DNA of 64,000 nucleotides, from positions 310,001-374,000 of the forward strand of contig CAWEUM010000002.1 of the NCBI GenBank assembly GCA_963812255.1, in the 5' to 3' direction. This document shows positions 15,651-23,538 of this stretch, in pieces. A program made the position numbers and the translations under genes. Every line of letters begins with the position of its first letter. The first letter of the stretch is position 1. This stretch comes from DATJGR01 sp963812255 (GTDB lineage Bacteria; Pseudomonadota; Gammaproteobacteria; Pseudomonadales; Azotimanducaceae). The notes under the pieces were generated by a model, which saw nothing but the letters and a program-made list of their open reading frames with translations, had not been told where the DNA came from and made no database searches.

Positions 15651-17000
15651 CTATGCGCCTTCGCCGTCACAGCGAGCGCATGCCTGCTCAACGTACCCCG
15701 GCGCGAAAAGCTGAGCGTCTTTGCATTCTATGGACTCGGATTGAGCATCTATGGGGTCGCATAGGCGCTCACTATCTCCATAGAATTCATAGGCGCTCAG
15801 GTTTTCGCATCCCGCTTCAATAGCGCCTATGGTGGCAACATCAGTCGCTGGCAGATTCCAGCGCCAGGCCCCGCCCTTGCCGAAGCCATCGCGCTTTACC
15901 TGCACGCGGATGACGTCCTTGGCCCGCCGCACCGTTGCCCAACTATGGCCGGCCGATCTCGCTTCCGCCTGTACCTCGCGAGCGAGCACCGGACCGGTCG
16001 ACAACAGCCCGCGCAGCCATTCTGCGGCAGCGTCCCTTTCGGTGCGGAGTTCGTCGTGATCCGCATGCGCACCCAGCGCGCCGTCCGCGGTGATGGTCAC
16101 CGGCTCAGCGTCCCACTCGACGCGCGACGTGGCTACGCCGTTGGCGATCTCGCACGGCACGATCCGATAGGCGAGTCCGGGTAGTTCGGGTCCGAGGTTG
16201 TTCTTCACCGGCAACCACAGTTGCCGCGTAAGATCCGACGCGTCCTTCACGGCCAGGTACGCGGCGCGTGATGCGGCGACGAAGCCGAGACTTCCGGTGA
16301 CGGCCAGCAGCGCTTCCGAGGCGGCCGATTTGCGTAAGTGCGTGACGGCGATGATCGCCGCGCCATACAGCTCCGCAATTTGGGTCAGCGGCATCAATAA
16401 TCCGCGGACTTCAGCATTGACGTGACTGTCGGTACGACCCAGGTACGCCGTGATCGGATCGATGACAATCAGTACGACATCGCCGATCGACTCGAGCAGC
16501 GCCTCCAGCGCAGAAATGTCTCGACCGAGGTCGACGCCTCGTATCCCAGGTGTTCCGTCAGCGGCGATCGCGTGTACCGATTCGACGATGTGGACCCGAC
16601 TTACCTCAGCATCCGCGGCGATCAGACGCGGCATGATCGTGTCGGCGGCATCGTCTTCGGCGGACAGAATCACGGCGGATCCTTCCGGTGCGCGTGCCCC
16701 GTCTACCGGCCATCGCCCTCCGCGAGTGACTGTCGCGACAATTGCTGAGGTGACCTGTGACTTTCCGGTACCCGGATGGCCTGCGACGACGGTGATCTTC
16801 CCTCGCGCAATGCGCCCTGGCCAAAGCCAATCGATCGGCTGCGGCGTGATCTCGTCACCGCGTCGCGATATCAGCATGGATCGAGGTCGATTGGTGTGCT
16901 CCCGATCAGTTCCCGATCCGCCGCGCTCTCGTTGCTGTTGTCGCACAAGCGCGGCGGTCGTCCGCTCGATGAAGTCGCGATCGGGTAAGTTCTCGCTCAT
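15651..17000 (-). CDS. RepA-like AAA ATPase (RecA-fold helicase family)
   Basis: A 449-residue ATPase of the RepA/AAA_25 type found in plasmids and P4-like islands, thought to act as a hexameric helicase or in DNA mobilisation. Walker A is GHPGTGKS at residues 74-81 and Walker B ends at Asp181 in VVLIVIDPI; VTHLRKSAA follows as the sensor region. The C-terminal third contains a probable DNA-binding helix bundle (WATVRRAKDVIRVQV) and a Cys-containing tail. It lies 48 bp downstream of the AlpA-like gene, so the two form the right-end module of the island. The IS91 element inserted just beyond its stop. Confidence 0.85.
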   Translation of the reverse strand: MSENLPDRDFIERTTAALVRQQQRERGGSGTDREHTNRPRSMLISRRGDEITPQPIDWLWPGRIARGKITVVAGHPGTGKSQVTSAIVATVTRGGRWPVDGARAPEGSAVILSAEDDAADTIMPRLIAADAEVSRVHIVESVHAIAADGTPGIRGVDLGRDISALEALLESIGDVVLIVIDPITAYLGRTDSHVNAEVRGLLMPLTQIAELYGAAIIAVTHLRKSAASEALLAVTGSLGFVAASRAAYLAVKDASDLTRQLWLPVKNNLGPELPGLAYRIVPCEIANGVATSRVEWDAEPVTITADGALGAHADHDELRTERDAAAEWLRGLLSTGPVLAREVQAEARSAGHSWATVRRAKDVIRVQVKRDGFGKGGAWRWNLPATDVATIGAIEAGCENLSAYEFYGDSERLCDPIDAQSESIECKDAQLFAPGYVEQACARCDGEGA

Positions 17001-17047
17001 TCAAGCGGCACTCGAGCGAAGCGGACCGACAAGCCAACGGCGGTCCA

Positions 17048-17239
17048 CTACCAGGAGGTCCGTTCCCGCTTCGTTTCGAGTCCACGCATCCAAGCCTCGA
17101 GTTCGTCCTCGATCCACGCGACAGAACGCGGACCGAGCTTGACGGGTTTTGGCGCCCTGCCCTGCGCCATGAGTGCATACCACGTCGATCGCGGTACACC
17201 GGTCTTGATTCGTCGATCGCGTTCCCTGATGAGTCGCAT
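17048..17239 (-). CDS. AlpA-family regulator / excisionase
   Basis: A 63-residue winged-helix protein: TGVPRSTWYALMAQGRAPKPVKLG is the typical AlpA helix-turn-helix region, followed by VAWIEDELEAWM. AlpA proteins activate integrase expression or assist excision of P4-like elements. The ATG at 17239 is preceded by AGGAG, which decides it over the earlier in-frame start at 17269. It is the rightmost gene of the island and leads the ATPase gene. Confidence 0.88.
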   Translation of the reverse strand: MRLIRERDRRIKTGVPRSTWYALMAQGRAPKPVKLGPRSVAWIEDELEAWMRGLETKRERTSW

Positions 17240-17546
17240 GCCGGTCTCCTGCTGAACAATCGCGGGCATGCTAGGACCGACGCGGCGTTTGATCGATGGA
17301 AAATCCCATCATCGTCCGGCGCGATTAATTTGTTAGCCGTGCGGTCGCCAAGCTTGCCTCCTGTACTGATGAACACCGTCCTCAAAGCTTGGCGGCCTGA
17401 CGGATTCGGCAACATCATCATCTGGAAGTCGAACGTCGGCAGAGTTACCTTCGACGCTCAGAATGCGATCGACAAGGTACCCCCAAATGTACCCCTGCGT
17501 TGTGACCTGCGGGTCTAGACCGGACAGCTCGCGGCATCCCAACGGA
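17240..17546. promoter_or_regulatory. Island right-end non-coding region with arm-type repeats
   Basis: About 300 bp without a gene between alpA and attR. At 17477-17495 GTACCCCCA and TGTACCCC recur, echoing the pair near attL. The alpA promoter must lie here, but no clear -35/-10 pair was recognised. Confidence 0.45.
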
Positions 17547-17560
17547 TGCCTCTTCCGCAA
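17547..17560 (+). repeat. attR of the selC island (14-bp core repeat)
   Basis: TGCCTCTTCCGCAA is identical to 4621-4634 at the tRNA-Sec 3' end. Sequence similarity continues loosely for about 25 bp beyond both copies (AGAAAGCTC shared), consistent with a second, related element having used the same site. Confidence 0.85.
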
Positions 17561-17716
17561 TATCAGTGTCTAGAAAGCTCTCAAGAATTCCAAAAACGTT
17601 CCTTTACCAACGAATTCATTGGGTGAAATACTCTACCAGGCTCTCAGAAGTTATCGTATATTATCGACATCTTGAGCACCCCTGCGTGTCGATCGATAGG
17701 CCGGCAGATTCACCGA

Positions 17717-17854
17717 ATGAGCGCCGCCAAAGTTCGAACGATCAGCAAGCCCGGCCGCTATGCCGAGGGTGCCGGACTCTGGCTGCAGGTCGACGAGCAA
17801 CGCCGCTCGTGGCTGTTCCGATACACGTTACCCGCTCGCGTTCTGGTCGTTTGA
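17717..17854 (+). pseudogene. Second integrase, 5' fragment only
   Basis: The fragment encodes MSAAKVRTISKPGRYAEGAG and LWLQVDEQRRSWLFRYT, closely matching the N-terminus of the island integrase at 4774 but clearly not identical. Similarity ends at about 17830, and the frame stops eight codons later. The entire catalytic domain is missing. Its position 157 bp after attR is equivalent to the position of the intact integrase relative to attL. It marks an older island next to the present one. Confidence 0.85.
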
Positions 17855-18087
17855 CCAGATCGATTTCGCCGATCGCGGCAACCTGCCCCCGAGGCCTACC
17901 GAACTCGACGCTCAGATCGCGTTCATCCTCGACCATCCGTTGCCGGAATCCGACTACTCCCGAGCGACCGTTGCGTGTTCGTGATGCGCGGTCGCCCACC
18001 CGATCTCGGTCGGTGCGCAAGTCCGAGGCATCCGAAGGTGAGTGAGCCGCGTACCCAGCCCGCGCATCGAGAGAGCGAGACAAAGCC
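17855..18087. other. Unassigned segment after the integrase fragment
   Basis: No full gene is visible. One frame (about 17845-17984) encodes FWSFDQIDFADRGNLPP and a further 30 ordinary-looking residues, which may be the tail of an unrelated deleted gene. The boundary between island debris and host sequence probably lies here. Confidence 0.35.
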
Positions 18088-18156
18088 ATAGCCGTACACA
18101 ATTTAATCGCGGCGCTGCTGAGCGTCGGACACGCTGCGGCCGCCCTCGCGGCGGAT

Positions 18157-19788
18157 GTGCAATGCACCGATTTGACGACGCTGGATGAGGCGCAGCTGAA
18201 GCACTATCGATTCGACGTCCGAGACGACGTGGCAGAAACGCGGATGCTGGAGCTGGGCCGCACCTACGTCACGGGCGACGTACGCATCGTCATTCAACCG
18301 ATCTTCAACACGTCGGATCCTGCGGAAGACCGGATGGTCTATCGGTGGGCGGACCGATGGCACATTCACACACGACCATCGGCGATTCGCGAGTCCGTGC
18401 TGTTTCGCAGCGGCGGACCGGTTCGCGTCTCGTCGATCCTCGAGAGTGAGCGCATCCTGCGCGCGAAACCGTTCCTGTATGACGCGCGCGTCATACCGCG
18501 GCGCCTGTGCGGTGATCGCCTCGACATCGACGTGGTCGCCCGCGAGGTCTGGACGCTGACGCCGGATGCCGATTTTTCGCGTTCCGGCGGCGACAATTCA
18601 TACGGCTACGGCATGACCGACACGAATCTGTTCGGTGCCGGTCGAACGCTGTCGGTGTTCTTCACGAAGGATGCCGACCGGCAAGGCGAGGGAATCTACT
18701 ACCGGAATCCGAACGTCAGCGGTTCGCGCGTCGAGCTTGAAACGCTGTTCGAAAACAACGATGACGGCTCGCGTCATGTCGTCGATGTCGGGCGGCCATT
18801 CTATTCGCTCGACGCCCGATGGGCGCTCCGCGTCCGCGCAGAAGAGGTCGATGAGGAACAGGCGTTGTATTCGCTGGGTGACAAATTCGCACAGTTCGGT
18901 CAGGACCTCCGGCAAATGCGCCTCAGCGGCGGCATCTCCAACGGTGAACATGAGGGGCACACGTGGCGATGGCGCGCGGGGTTCAATTACGAGGACCACA
19001 CTTTCAGCGCATTGTCGGGCCACGTCCCGCCAAACCCGTTGCCGGCCGATCGCAAGCTCGCGTACCCGTGGGTCGGGTTCTCGAGTATCGAGGATCAGTT
19101 CGACACGACGGTGAACGTCGATCGCATCGATCGCACCGAAGACCTCGACCTCGGTCGTCAGTACAACGTGCTGCTCGGATGGTCTGATTCGGCGTTCGGC
19201 GGCGACGATGCGAGCCGACTCGTACTCCAGGCCGACTATCGCGACGGCATCCGACGACAGGACAAGCACCTGATCTTCTATGGCGGCCGACTCGCCGGTC
19301 GTTGGAACTTCGAACTGAATCGGTCCGAAGAAGTGTGGGCGACTGCGTATGCGATCTATCGCCAGCATCAGACCGGCCGGTTCAGTCTCGCGGCGACGAT
19401 CATCGGCCAGGCGGTTCACAATTTGCCGACCGACGAGCAACTGCTCGGCGGGGGTGATACGGGCTTGCGAGGTTACCCGAGCCGATATCAATGGGGGAAT
19501 CGCAGCTACCTCGTCAGCGTCGAAGAACGCTATTTCCCTGACATCTACCTCGCGCGGATCGTGCGCGTCGGCTTTGCGACGTTCGTCGATGCGGGACGCA
19601 CGTGGTTTTCCGACGGCCCCGACGGTGACGGTTATGGCCTACTTGCCGATGCCGGGTTCGGGTTGCGCTTCGAGTCGACTCGAACCCGTCAGGACCGTGT
19701 GCTGCACATCGACCTGGCGTTCCCGCTGGTGGATGGTCCGGACGTTCAGTCCATGCAGGTCCTGCTGGTCGTGAAGCAGCGCCTGTAG
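18157..19788 (+). CDS. Outer-membrane barrel protein, BamA/TamA-like surface antigen family
   Basis: A 543-residue protein with one POTRA-like region at the N-terminus (about residues 60-125) and a 16-strand-type barrel; the segment LLGGGDTGLRGYPSRYQWG corresponds to the conserved loop 6 motif of the Omp85 family. The C-terminus ends in the alternating pattern VQSMQVLLVVKQRL. The frame stays open upstream of the GTG at 18157 and encodes a good signal peptide (NLIAALLSVGHAAAALAAD), but no ATG, GTG or TTG precedes it; the natural start may have been at the ATA codon 18088. Either the start codon was lost or there is a sequence error. Its substrate is unknown. Confidence 0.72.
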   Translation: MQCTDLTTLDEAQLKHYRFDVRDDVAETRMLELGRTYVTGDVRIVIQPIFNTSDPAEDRMVYRWADRWHIHTRPSAIRESVLFRSGGPVRVSSILESERILRAKPFLYDARVIPRRLCGDRLDIDVVAREVWTLTPDADFSRSGGDNSYGYGMTDTNLFGAGRTLSVFFTKDADRQGEGIYYRNPNVSGSRVELETLFENNDDGSRHVVDVGRPFYSLDARWALRVRAEEVDEEQALYSLGDKFAQFGQDLRQMRLSGGISNGEHEGHTWRWRAGFNYEDHTFSALSGHVPPNPLPADRKLAYPWVGFSSIEDQFDTTVNVDRIDRTEDLDLGRQYNVLLGWSDSAFGGDDASRLVLQADYRDGIRRQDKHLIFYGGRLAGRWNFELNRSEEVWATAYAIYRQHQTGRFSLAATIIGQAVHNLPTDEQLLGGGDTGLRGYPSRYQWGNRSYLVSVEERYFPDIYLARIVRVGFATFVDAGRTWFSDGPDGDGYGLLADAGFGLRFESTRTRQDRVLHIDLAFPLVDGPDVQSMQVLLVVKQRL

Positions 19789-19838
19789 AAACGTTAGCGC
19801 CCAACACGACCTCCGCCAGCGCGCGCAGCTCGGTCGCG

Positions 19839-20054
19839 TTGCGGGCCGAGACGAGCAGCGACGTTGCGGGCGTTGGCCGGTTGACGCGTGATGAGTTCGT
19901 CAAACGCTTTGAGGCTGAACTGCCATCGGCGACGCGTTGCTTCCTCGACGACTTCGAAGCCCGCATTGCCCATCTGCGTTTACCGATTGCGCATCGACGG
20001 GCGATTCGTACCACGAATATGTTGGAGAGTTTGGCCCGCGCCGAGCAGTGCTAG
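19839..20054 (+). pseudogene. IS256-family (mutator) transposase fragment
   Basis: About 70 codons remain, with ARIAHLRLPIAHRRAIRTTN and LLERL-like MLESL, the conserved C-terminal region of mutator-type transposases. The DDE catalytic part and the C-terminal tail are missing. The flanks up to 20233 show no other gene. It is one of several dead insertion elements in this zone. Confidence 0.65.
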
Positions 20055-20233
20055 GCTACCGGGTTCCAGCACTTGGGCTTCGGCTCGAAAATCTGAAAAT
20101 CGAAGCGCAGTACGCGCGGCCAGAGAATGGCCTCGGTGGCGTTGTGTGACATTATTCGCGCCGGCGCGTGGCGTGACCGACTTGCGAAGCCTCAAGACGC
20201 CCGTGCGCCGTTGCCGAAGAGGGGGCGGGAGCA

Positions 20234-20453
20234 ATGAACGTTTTTCGCATTTTGCTGGTGTTGATGTGGGGTTGCGTCGCAGGTTACACCGCAGTGGTGG
20301 CGGAACCATTTCTGGCCCGCTGGATTCGCACTCGGGGTGGTCGCGGTGTTTGGCGCTGCCTCCTTGCTGAGCGCCTATCTCTGTGTCGTCAGCCTCCAGA
20401 ACAATGGGGATGCCAGAGGACTGCGGCTGGGAGAAAAACGGGCGGCGGCTTAG
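20234..20453 (+). pseudogene. Two-helix small membrane protein with a one-base frameshift
   Basis: From the ATG at 20234 the frame gives MNVFRILLVLMWGCVAGYTA, a membrane helix. After about 20303 the sensible reading moves to another frame: NHFWPAGFALGVVAVFGAA then SLLSAYLCVVSLQNN and a basic tail to the TAG at 20451. One extra G in the GTGGCGG stretch accounts for it. Reconstructed, it is a protein of about 72 residues with two membrane helices. Function is unknown. A sequencing error cannot be excluded. Confidence 0.55.
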
Positions 20454-20522
20454 GCCGCGCCGCACGATCGAGTGCCGTTCGCTACTCGGCGTGTGTCCCA
20501 TCTCTTCTTTAGCGAGGCAACT

Positions 20523-20555
20523 ATGGAAAACACGATGGCAGCGACAACAACATGA
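20523..20555 (+). CDS. Possible 10-residue leader peptide of pfkA
   Basis: The frame MENTMAATTT has GAGG six bases upstream, and its TGA overlaps the pfkA ATG (ATGA). The pfkA start itself has no Shine-Dalgarno sequence, so translation may reach it by coupling from this small frame. The sequence shows only the arrangement; expression is inferred. Confidence 0.35.
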   Translation: MENTMAATTT

Positions 20556-21523
20556 ACCGCGTCGCCGTACTGACCAGCGGTGGTGACGCGCCGGGGATGA
20601 ACGCCGCGGTTCGTGCAGCCGTGCGCACCGGCATCGCCCATGGTTACACGATGCTGGGGGTGCGGCACGGTTACGCCGGATTGCTCGTGGGTGATCTCGT
20701 CAACCTGGGTCTGCGCGATGTGGGCGGCATCATCCACCTCGGCGGTACGTTCCTCGGCTCGAGCCGCTGTCCGGAGATGCGCACGGATGCGGGACAGCAG
20801 CAGGCGGCCGACGTGCTCGCCCGCCACGATATATCGGGCCTGATCGTCATTGGCGGTGACGGTTCCCAGGCGGGCGCGCTGGCGTTGTCGGGCAAAGGCG
20901 TTCGCGTGGTGGGTGTGGCATCGACGATCGACAACGATCTGCCGGGTACTGACATCAGCATCGGAGCTACTACCGCACTCGATGTCGCGCTCGAAGCAAT
21001 CGATCGCCTGCGCACGACCGCGGCGTCGCATCAGCGAGCCTTTCTGCTGGAGGTCATGGGTCGTCATTGTGGATATCTCGGTCTGATCGCCGGGATCGCC
21101 GGCGGTGCGGAGGCAATTGTCATCCCCGAGGTGGAAGCCGATCCTGAAACCATCGCCGCCGAACTTCGGTCGTGTCGCCAGCGCGGCAAGTCGCACGCGA
21201 TTGTGGTGGTTTCCGAAGGGGCCGCGTACAACGCTGAACGGCTCGACGGGTACTTCCGTGAGCACGGCGCGCGACTCGGCTTCGAGTTGCGTGTCACGCG
21301 ACTGGGCCACGTGCAGCGTGGGGGCAATCCCGGCGTGTTTGATCGTATGCTAGCGACACGGCTTGGCGCGGCCGCTATGGATCGCCTGTCGATCGGAGAG
21401 CACGGCGCGATGATGTGCGTCGTTGCTGGGGAGGTTGTGTCGACGCCGTTGGTGCGCGTCGCTTCGGAGAAACGGACATTGGATTCGGGCTTGCTATCGA
21501 TGGCGAAGCTGCTGGCGCAATGA
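20552..21523 (+). CDS. pfkA: ATP-dependent 6-phosphofructokinase
   Basis: This enzyme phosphorylates fructose 6-phosphate in glycolysis. At 323 residues it has the size of bacterial PfkA. The nucleotide loop GGDGS is at residues 101-105; glycine at position 104 is the residue associated with ATP rather than pyrophosphate use. The catalytic STIDNDLPGTD places Asp127 and Asp129 as in E. coli. MGRHCGYLG and GHVQRGG form the substrate site. The gene is followed closely by a CBS-domain gene. PfkA is absent from many gammaproteobacteria that use the Entner-Doudoroff route, so its presence is informative. Confidence 0.95.
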   Translation: MNRVAVLTSGGDAPGMNAAVRAAVRTGIAHGYTMLGVRHGYAGLLVGDLVNLGLRDVGGIIHLGGTFLGSSRCPEMRTDAGQQQAADVLARHDISGLIVIGGDGSQAGALALSGKGVRVVGVASTIDNDLPGTDISIGATTALDVALEAIDRLRTTAASHQRAFLLEVMGRHCGYLGLIAGIAGGAEAIVIPEVEADPETIAAELRSCRQRGKSHAIVVVSEGAAYNAERLDGYFREHGARLGFELRVTRLGHVQRGGNPGVFDRMLATRLGAAAMDRLSIGEHGAMMCVVAGEVVSTPLVRVASEKRTLDSGLLSMAKLLAQ

Positions 21524-21577
21524 CAATCGATGGCGTGCGCCGGACGGCGCGCGAATTACTTGGACGGAGACCGTAAA

Positions 21578-22033
21578 GTGCAATTGAGTCAAGTCTGCGT
21601 ATTGGATGTCGTGGTCTGCACGCGGGACACGACGATTCTCGAAGCCGCTCGGATAATGCGGCGACACCACACCGGCGATCTCATCATCGTAGACGATCCG
21701 GATGAGGCGCGCGCTCCCGCAGGCATCATCACCGATCGGGACATCGTCATCGAAGTACTCGGTAAGGACCTCGATCCGGCCGCAACGACCGTCGGCGACG
21801 TGATGGTCAAGTGTTCGAGCCTTGTGATTGCCCGGGACACCGAGGATCTGAGCGATGCCGCGGAGCGCATGCGCGTTCACGGAGTACGTCGACTGCCGGT
21901 CGTCAACCATTCGGGCAACTTGGTTGGCATCATGACCTTGGATGATCTGCTGTATCTACACGTTCGGCAGGCGAATGTGCTCACGGATATCGTCGAGAAG
22001 GAACAAGCGCAGGAGCAGCGTGGACGGCGCTAA
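21578..22033 (+). CDS. Tandem CBS-domain protein
   Basis: A stand-alone pair of CBS domains (about residues 8-65 and 75-130), which in other proteins bind adenine nucleotides and sense energy state. The motifs GIITDRDIVIEVL and GVRRLPVVNHSGNLVGIMTL are textbook. Length is about 151 residues from the GTG at 21578, chosen because GGAG lies eight bases upstream; an in-frame ATG at 21530 lacks one. It sits 54 bp after pfkA in the same direction, so a link to glycolytic control is possible but unproven. Confidence 0.85.
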   Translation: MQLSQVCVLDVVVCTRDTTILEAARIMRRHHTGDLIIVDDPDEARAPAGIITDRDIVIEVLGKDLDPAATTVGDVMVKCSSLVIARDTEDLSDAAERMRVHGVRRLPVVNHSGNLVGIMTLDDLLYLHVRQANVLTDIVEKEQAQEQRGRR

Positions 22034-22044
22034 ACCGATGCAGA

Positions 22045-22430
22045 GGAGGATCAGGAGCATAAACCACCACCTGTTGGTGAATCGGGCTGAGTATCGCTGC
22101 GCCGGCCGTTCGGATTCTTTGAATGATGCCTGGTCGGGCACATCCGCGATCACGCGCAGCCGGCCACCGCAGTCTGGGCAGATCGACAGATCGATCACGA
22201 ACACTCGCAAGAGTCTCTCCATCCACGTCATCGGTGCGGTTGGTGCGGCAGGGTCGTCTTGACGAACTCCACCCAGCGCCTGTACCGGAGCGTGTGCACG
22301 CGTGCGGCGTCGCCGGTTCTGCCGCGACGGGTTCGGTAGCACCGCACTGCGATGCTTGGCGTTCGGGGCCAGGATGCCGTGGTATCTCCCGTTGCGCGTG
22401 GGCGCCGGCACGAGCATGAAAGATGCCGAC
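22045..22430 (-). pseudogene. IS91 remnant: transposase C-terminus plus element end
   Basis: On the minus strand this encodes RYHGILAPNAKHRSAVLP, then MTWMERLLRVFVIDLSICPD and CGGRLRVIADV, the C-terminal end of an IS91-type transposase about 80% similar to the intact copy at 14057. It runs directly into a degraded version of the IS tip (AGGATCAGGAGCATAAACC near 22047). The middle of the C-terminal region and the proper stop are lost. Confidence 0.85.
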
Positions 22431-22447
22431 GACGCAGGCGAGTCGCC

Positions 22448-22807
22448 TCACGAATCCGACGAGTGAACTGAGTCGCTCCGCCTGCTGACGCCGAGCGTGA
22501 GGCCGTGGCGCGACGTTACCTCGACCGTGTCACCCGTGCTCAGGTCGCCGCCGCCGCGTGCGTACCAGATCTCGCCCTTGAGTTGCACCTGCAGGCGACC
22601 GTGGTCGTTCGTGACCACCCGCCCGCGGGCACCGATGATCAGATCCGGATCCATCGCCCGCGGCGTATGCATCATGCGCAGTGTGACGTAGTACATCGCG
22701 CCGCTGAGGACGGATATCACGCTGTAGATCTCTGCCGCAGGTCGCAGCGGCAGCAGCCACCAGACCGGCAGCGCCAGCAGTGGCAACACCAGGAGGAAAT
22801 GACACAT
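22448..22807 (-). CDS. NfeD-like membrane protein (short form)
   Basis: The 119-residue protein has two membrane helices at about residues 3-22 and 25-43, then an OB-fold-like domain (IIGARGRVVTNDHGRLQVQL, GEIWYAR, GDTVEVTSRHGLTLGV), which matches the C-terminal domain of NfeD proteins. Such proteins partner slipin/stomatin-type scaffolds in the membrane; no slipin gene is next to it. It is 16 bp downstream of the Met-rich protein gene and probably shares its transcript. Confidence 0.8.
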   Translation of the reverse strand: MCHFLLVLPLLALPVWWLLPLRPAAEIYSVISVLSGAMYYVTLRMMHTPRAMDPDLIIGARGRVVTNDHGRLQVQLKGEIWYARGGGDLSTGDTVEVTSRHGLTLGVSRRSDSVHSSDS

Positions 22808-22823
22808 GGTCGGTCCGCGCGCG

Positions 22824-23273
22824 CTATTTCTTCTCCTGATCCAGTCGCTGTTGCCCCTGCATTTGCTGCATCATCTGATTCATCATCATCCACATCATCG
22901 ACATGCGCTGCTGCATGTTCGACATCGCATTGGACTGCTGGCCGCCGTCCGTCGAACTGCCGGACTGACCACCACCCATCATGCCGCCGCCGGACTGGCC
23001 ACCCATCATGCCGCCTGACTGACCGCCACCCATCATCCCGCTGCTCATCATGCCGTGCATCATCTGCATGCCCGCCATCATTTGCGCCATGTGTTGCTGC
23101 ATCAACGCGTTGGCTTCGCTGGCGTCCTTAGTGGAGTGCATCTTGTTCATGGTCTGCTGCATGGTCTCGAGCTGCTTCTGCACTGTTTCGGGCGAGTTCT
23201 CATCGGTTGCGGCAAGAGCCGGGGTAGCGATCACCAGACACAAAGCGGCGATAGTTGCACCTCGCCAAATCAT
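22824..23273 (-). CDS. Methionine-rich exported protein, unknown
   Basis: From the ATG at 23273, preceded by a perfect AAGGAGG, the product has a signal peptide (MIWRGATIAALCLVIATPALA) and about 128 mature residues. Roughly one residue in four is methionine, in a Gln/Met coiled region followed by the repeats GMMGGGQSG, GMMGGQSGG and GMMGGGQSG, then a second Met/Gln helix. There are no cysteines. Methionine clusters of this kind can bind Cu(I) or Ag(I) or scavenge oxidants in the periplasm, but neither is shown. The strong ribosome site suggests high expression. Confidence 0.75.
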   Translation of the reverse strand: MIWRGATIAALCLVIATPALAATDENSPETVQKQLETMQQTMNKMHSTKDASEANALMQQHMAQMMAGMQMMHGMMSSGMMGGGQSGGMMGGQSGGGMMGGGQSGSSTDGGQQSNAMSNMQQRMSMMWMMMNQMMQQMQGQQRLDQEKK

Positions 23274-23447
23274 AGAAACCTCCTTAGTCAGTCCTGTGGA
23301 TACGAAACATCGGATTGCAGCGTAGGCCATTGGAATCGTTCCGCGGATGCGCGCCTCTGGTCGCGCGCAGCCGCTGGGACCCTACGACGTGTACCCTGCA
23401 GACAGGTCAAGCCACTGTTCACATACCGTTGCCATACTGCTGATCGC

Positions 23448-23520
23448 GCTGAATTCCGGCGGCGCCCGTTGTCGGGCGACGTGCCGCGCGACGGCCGTTC
23501 GGATTCCCTTCAGACGCTAC
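23448..23520. mobile_element. Short IS91 remnant
   Basis: GCGCTGAATTCCGGCGGCGC at about 23449 and the following 18 bp match the last codons of the intact IS91 transposase (14069-14106) with few changes. GGCCGTTCGGATTC at 23502 also occurs in the remnant at 22111. Only about 70 bp are left. Confidence 0.65.
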
Positions 23521-23538
23521 AGTTGGAGATTGTCCGCG

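Noticed and set aside
15720..15840. Repeated CATAGGCGCTCA/AGCGCCTATG words suggesting a repeat array
   Set aside because: They fall within the C-terminal codons of the ATPase gene and are few and irregular; not a CRISPR or iteron array.
20161..20233. Possible extension of the IS256 fragment
   Set aside because: No further transposase similarity after about 20050.
22850..23080. Possible tandem repeat array or CRISPR-like structure
   Set aside because: The repetition reflects Met/Gly/Gln codon repeats of the exported protein, not spaced non-coding repeats.
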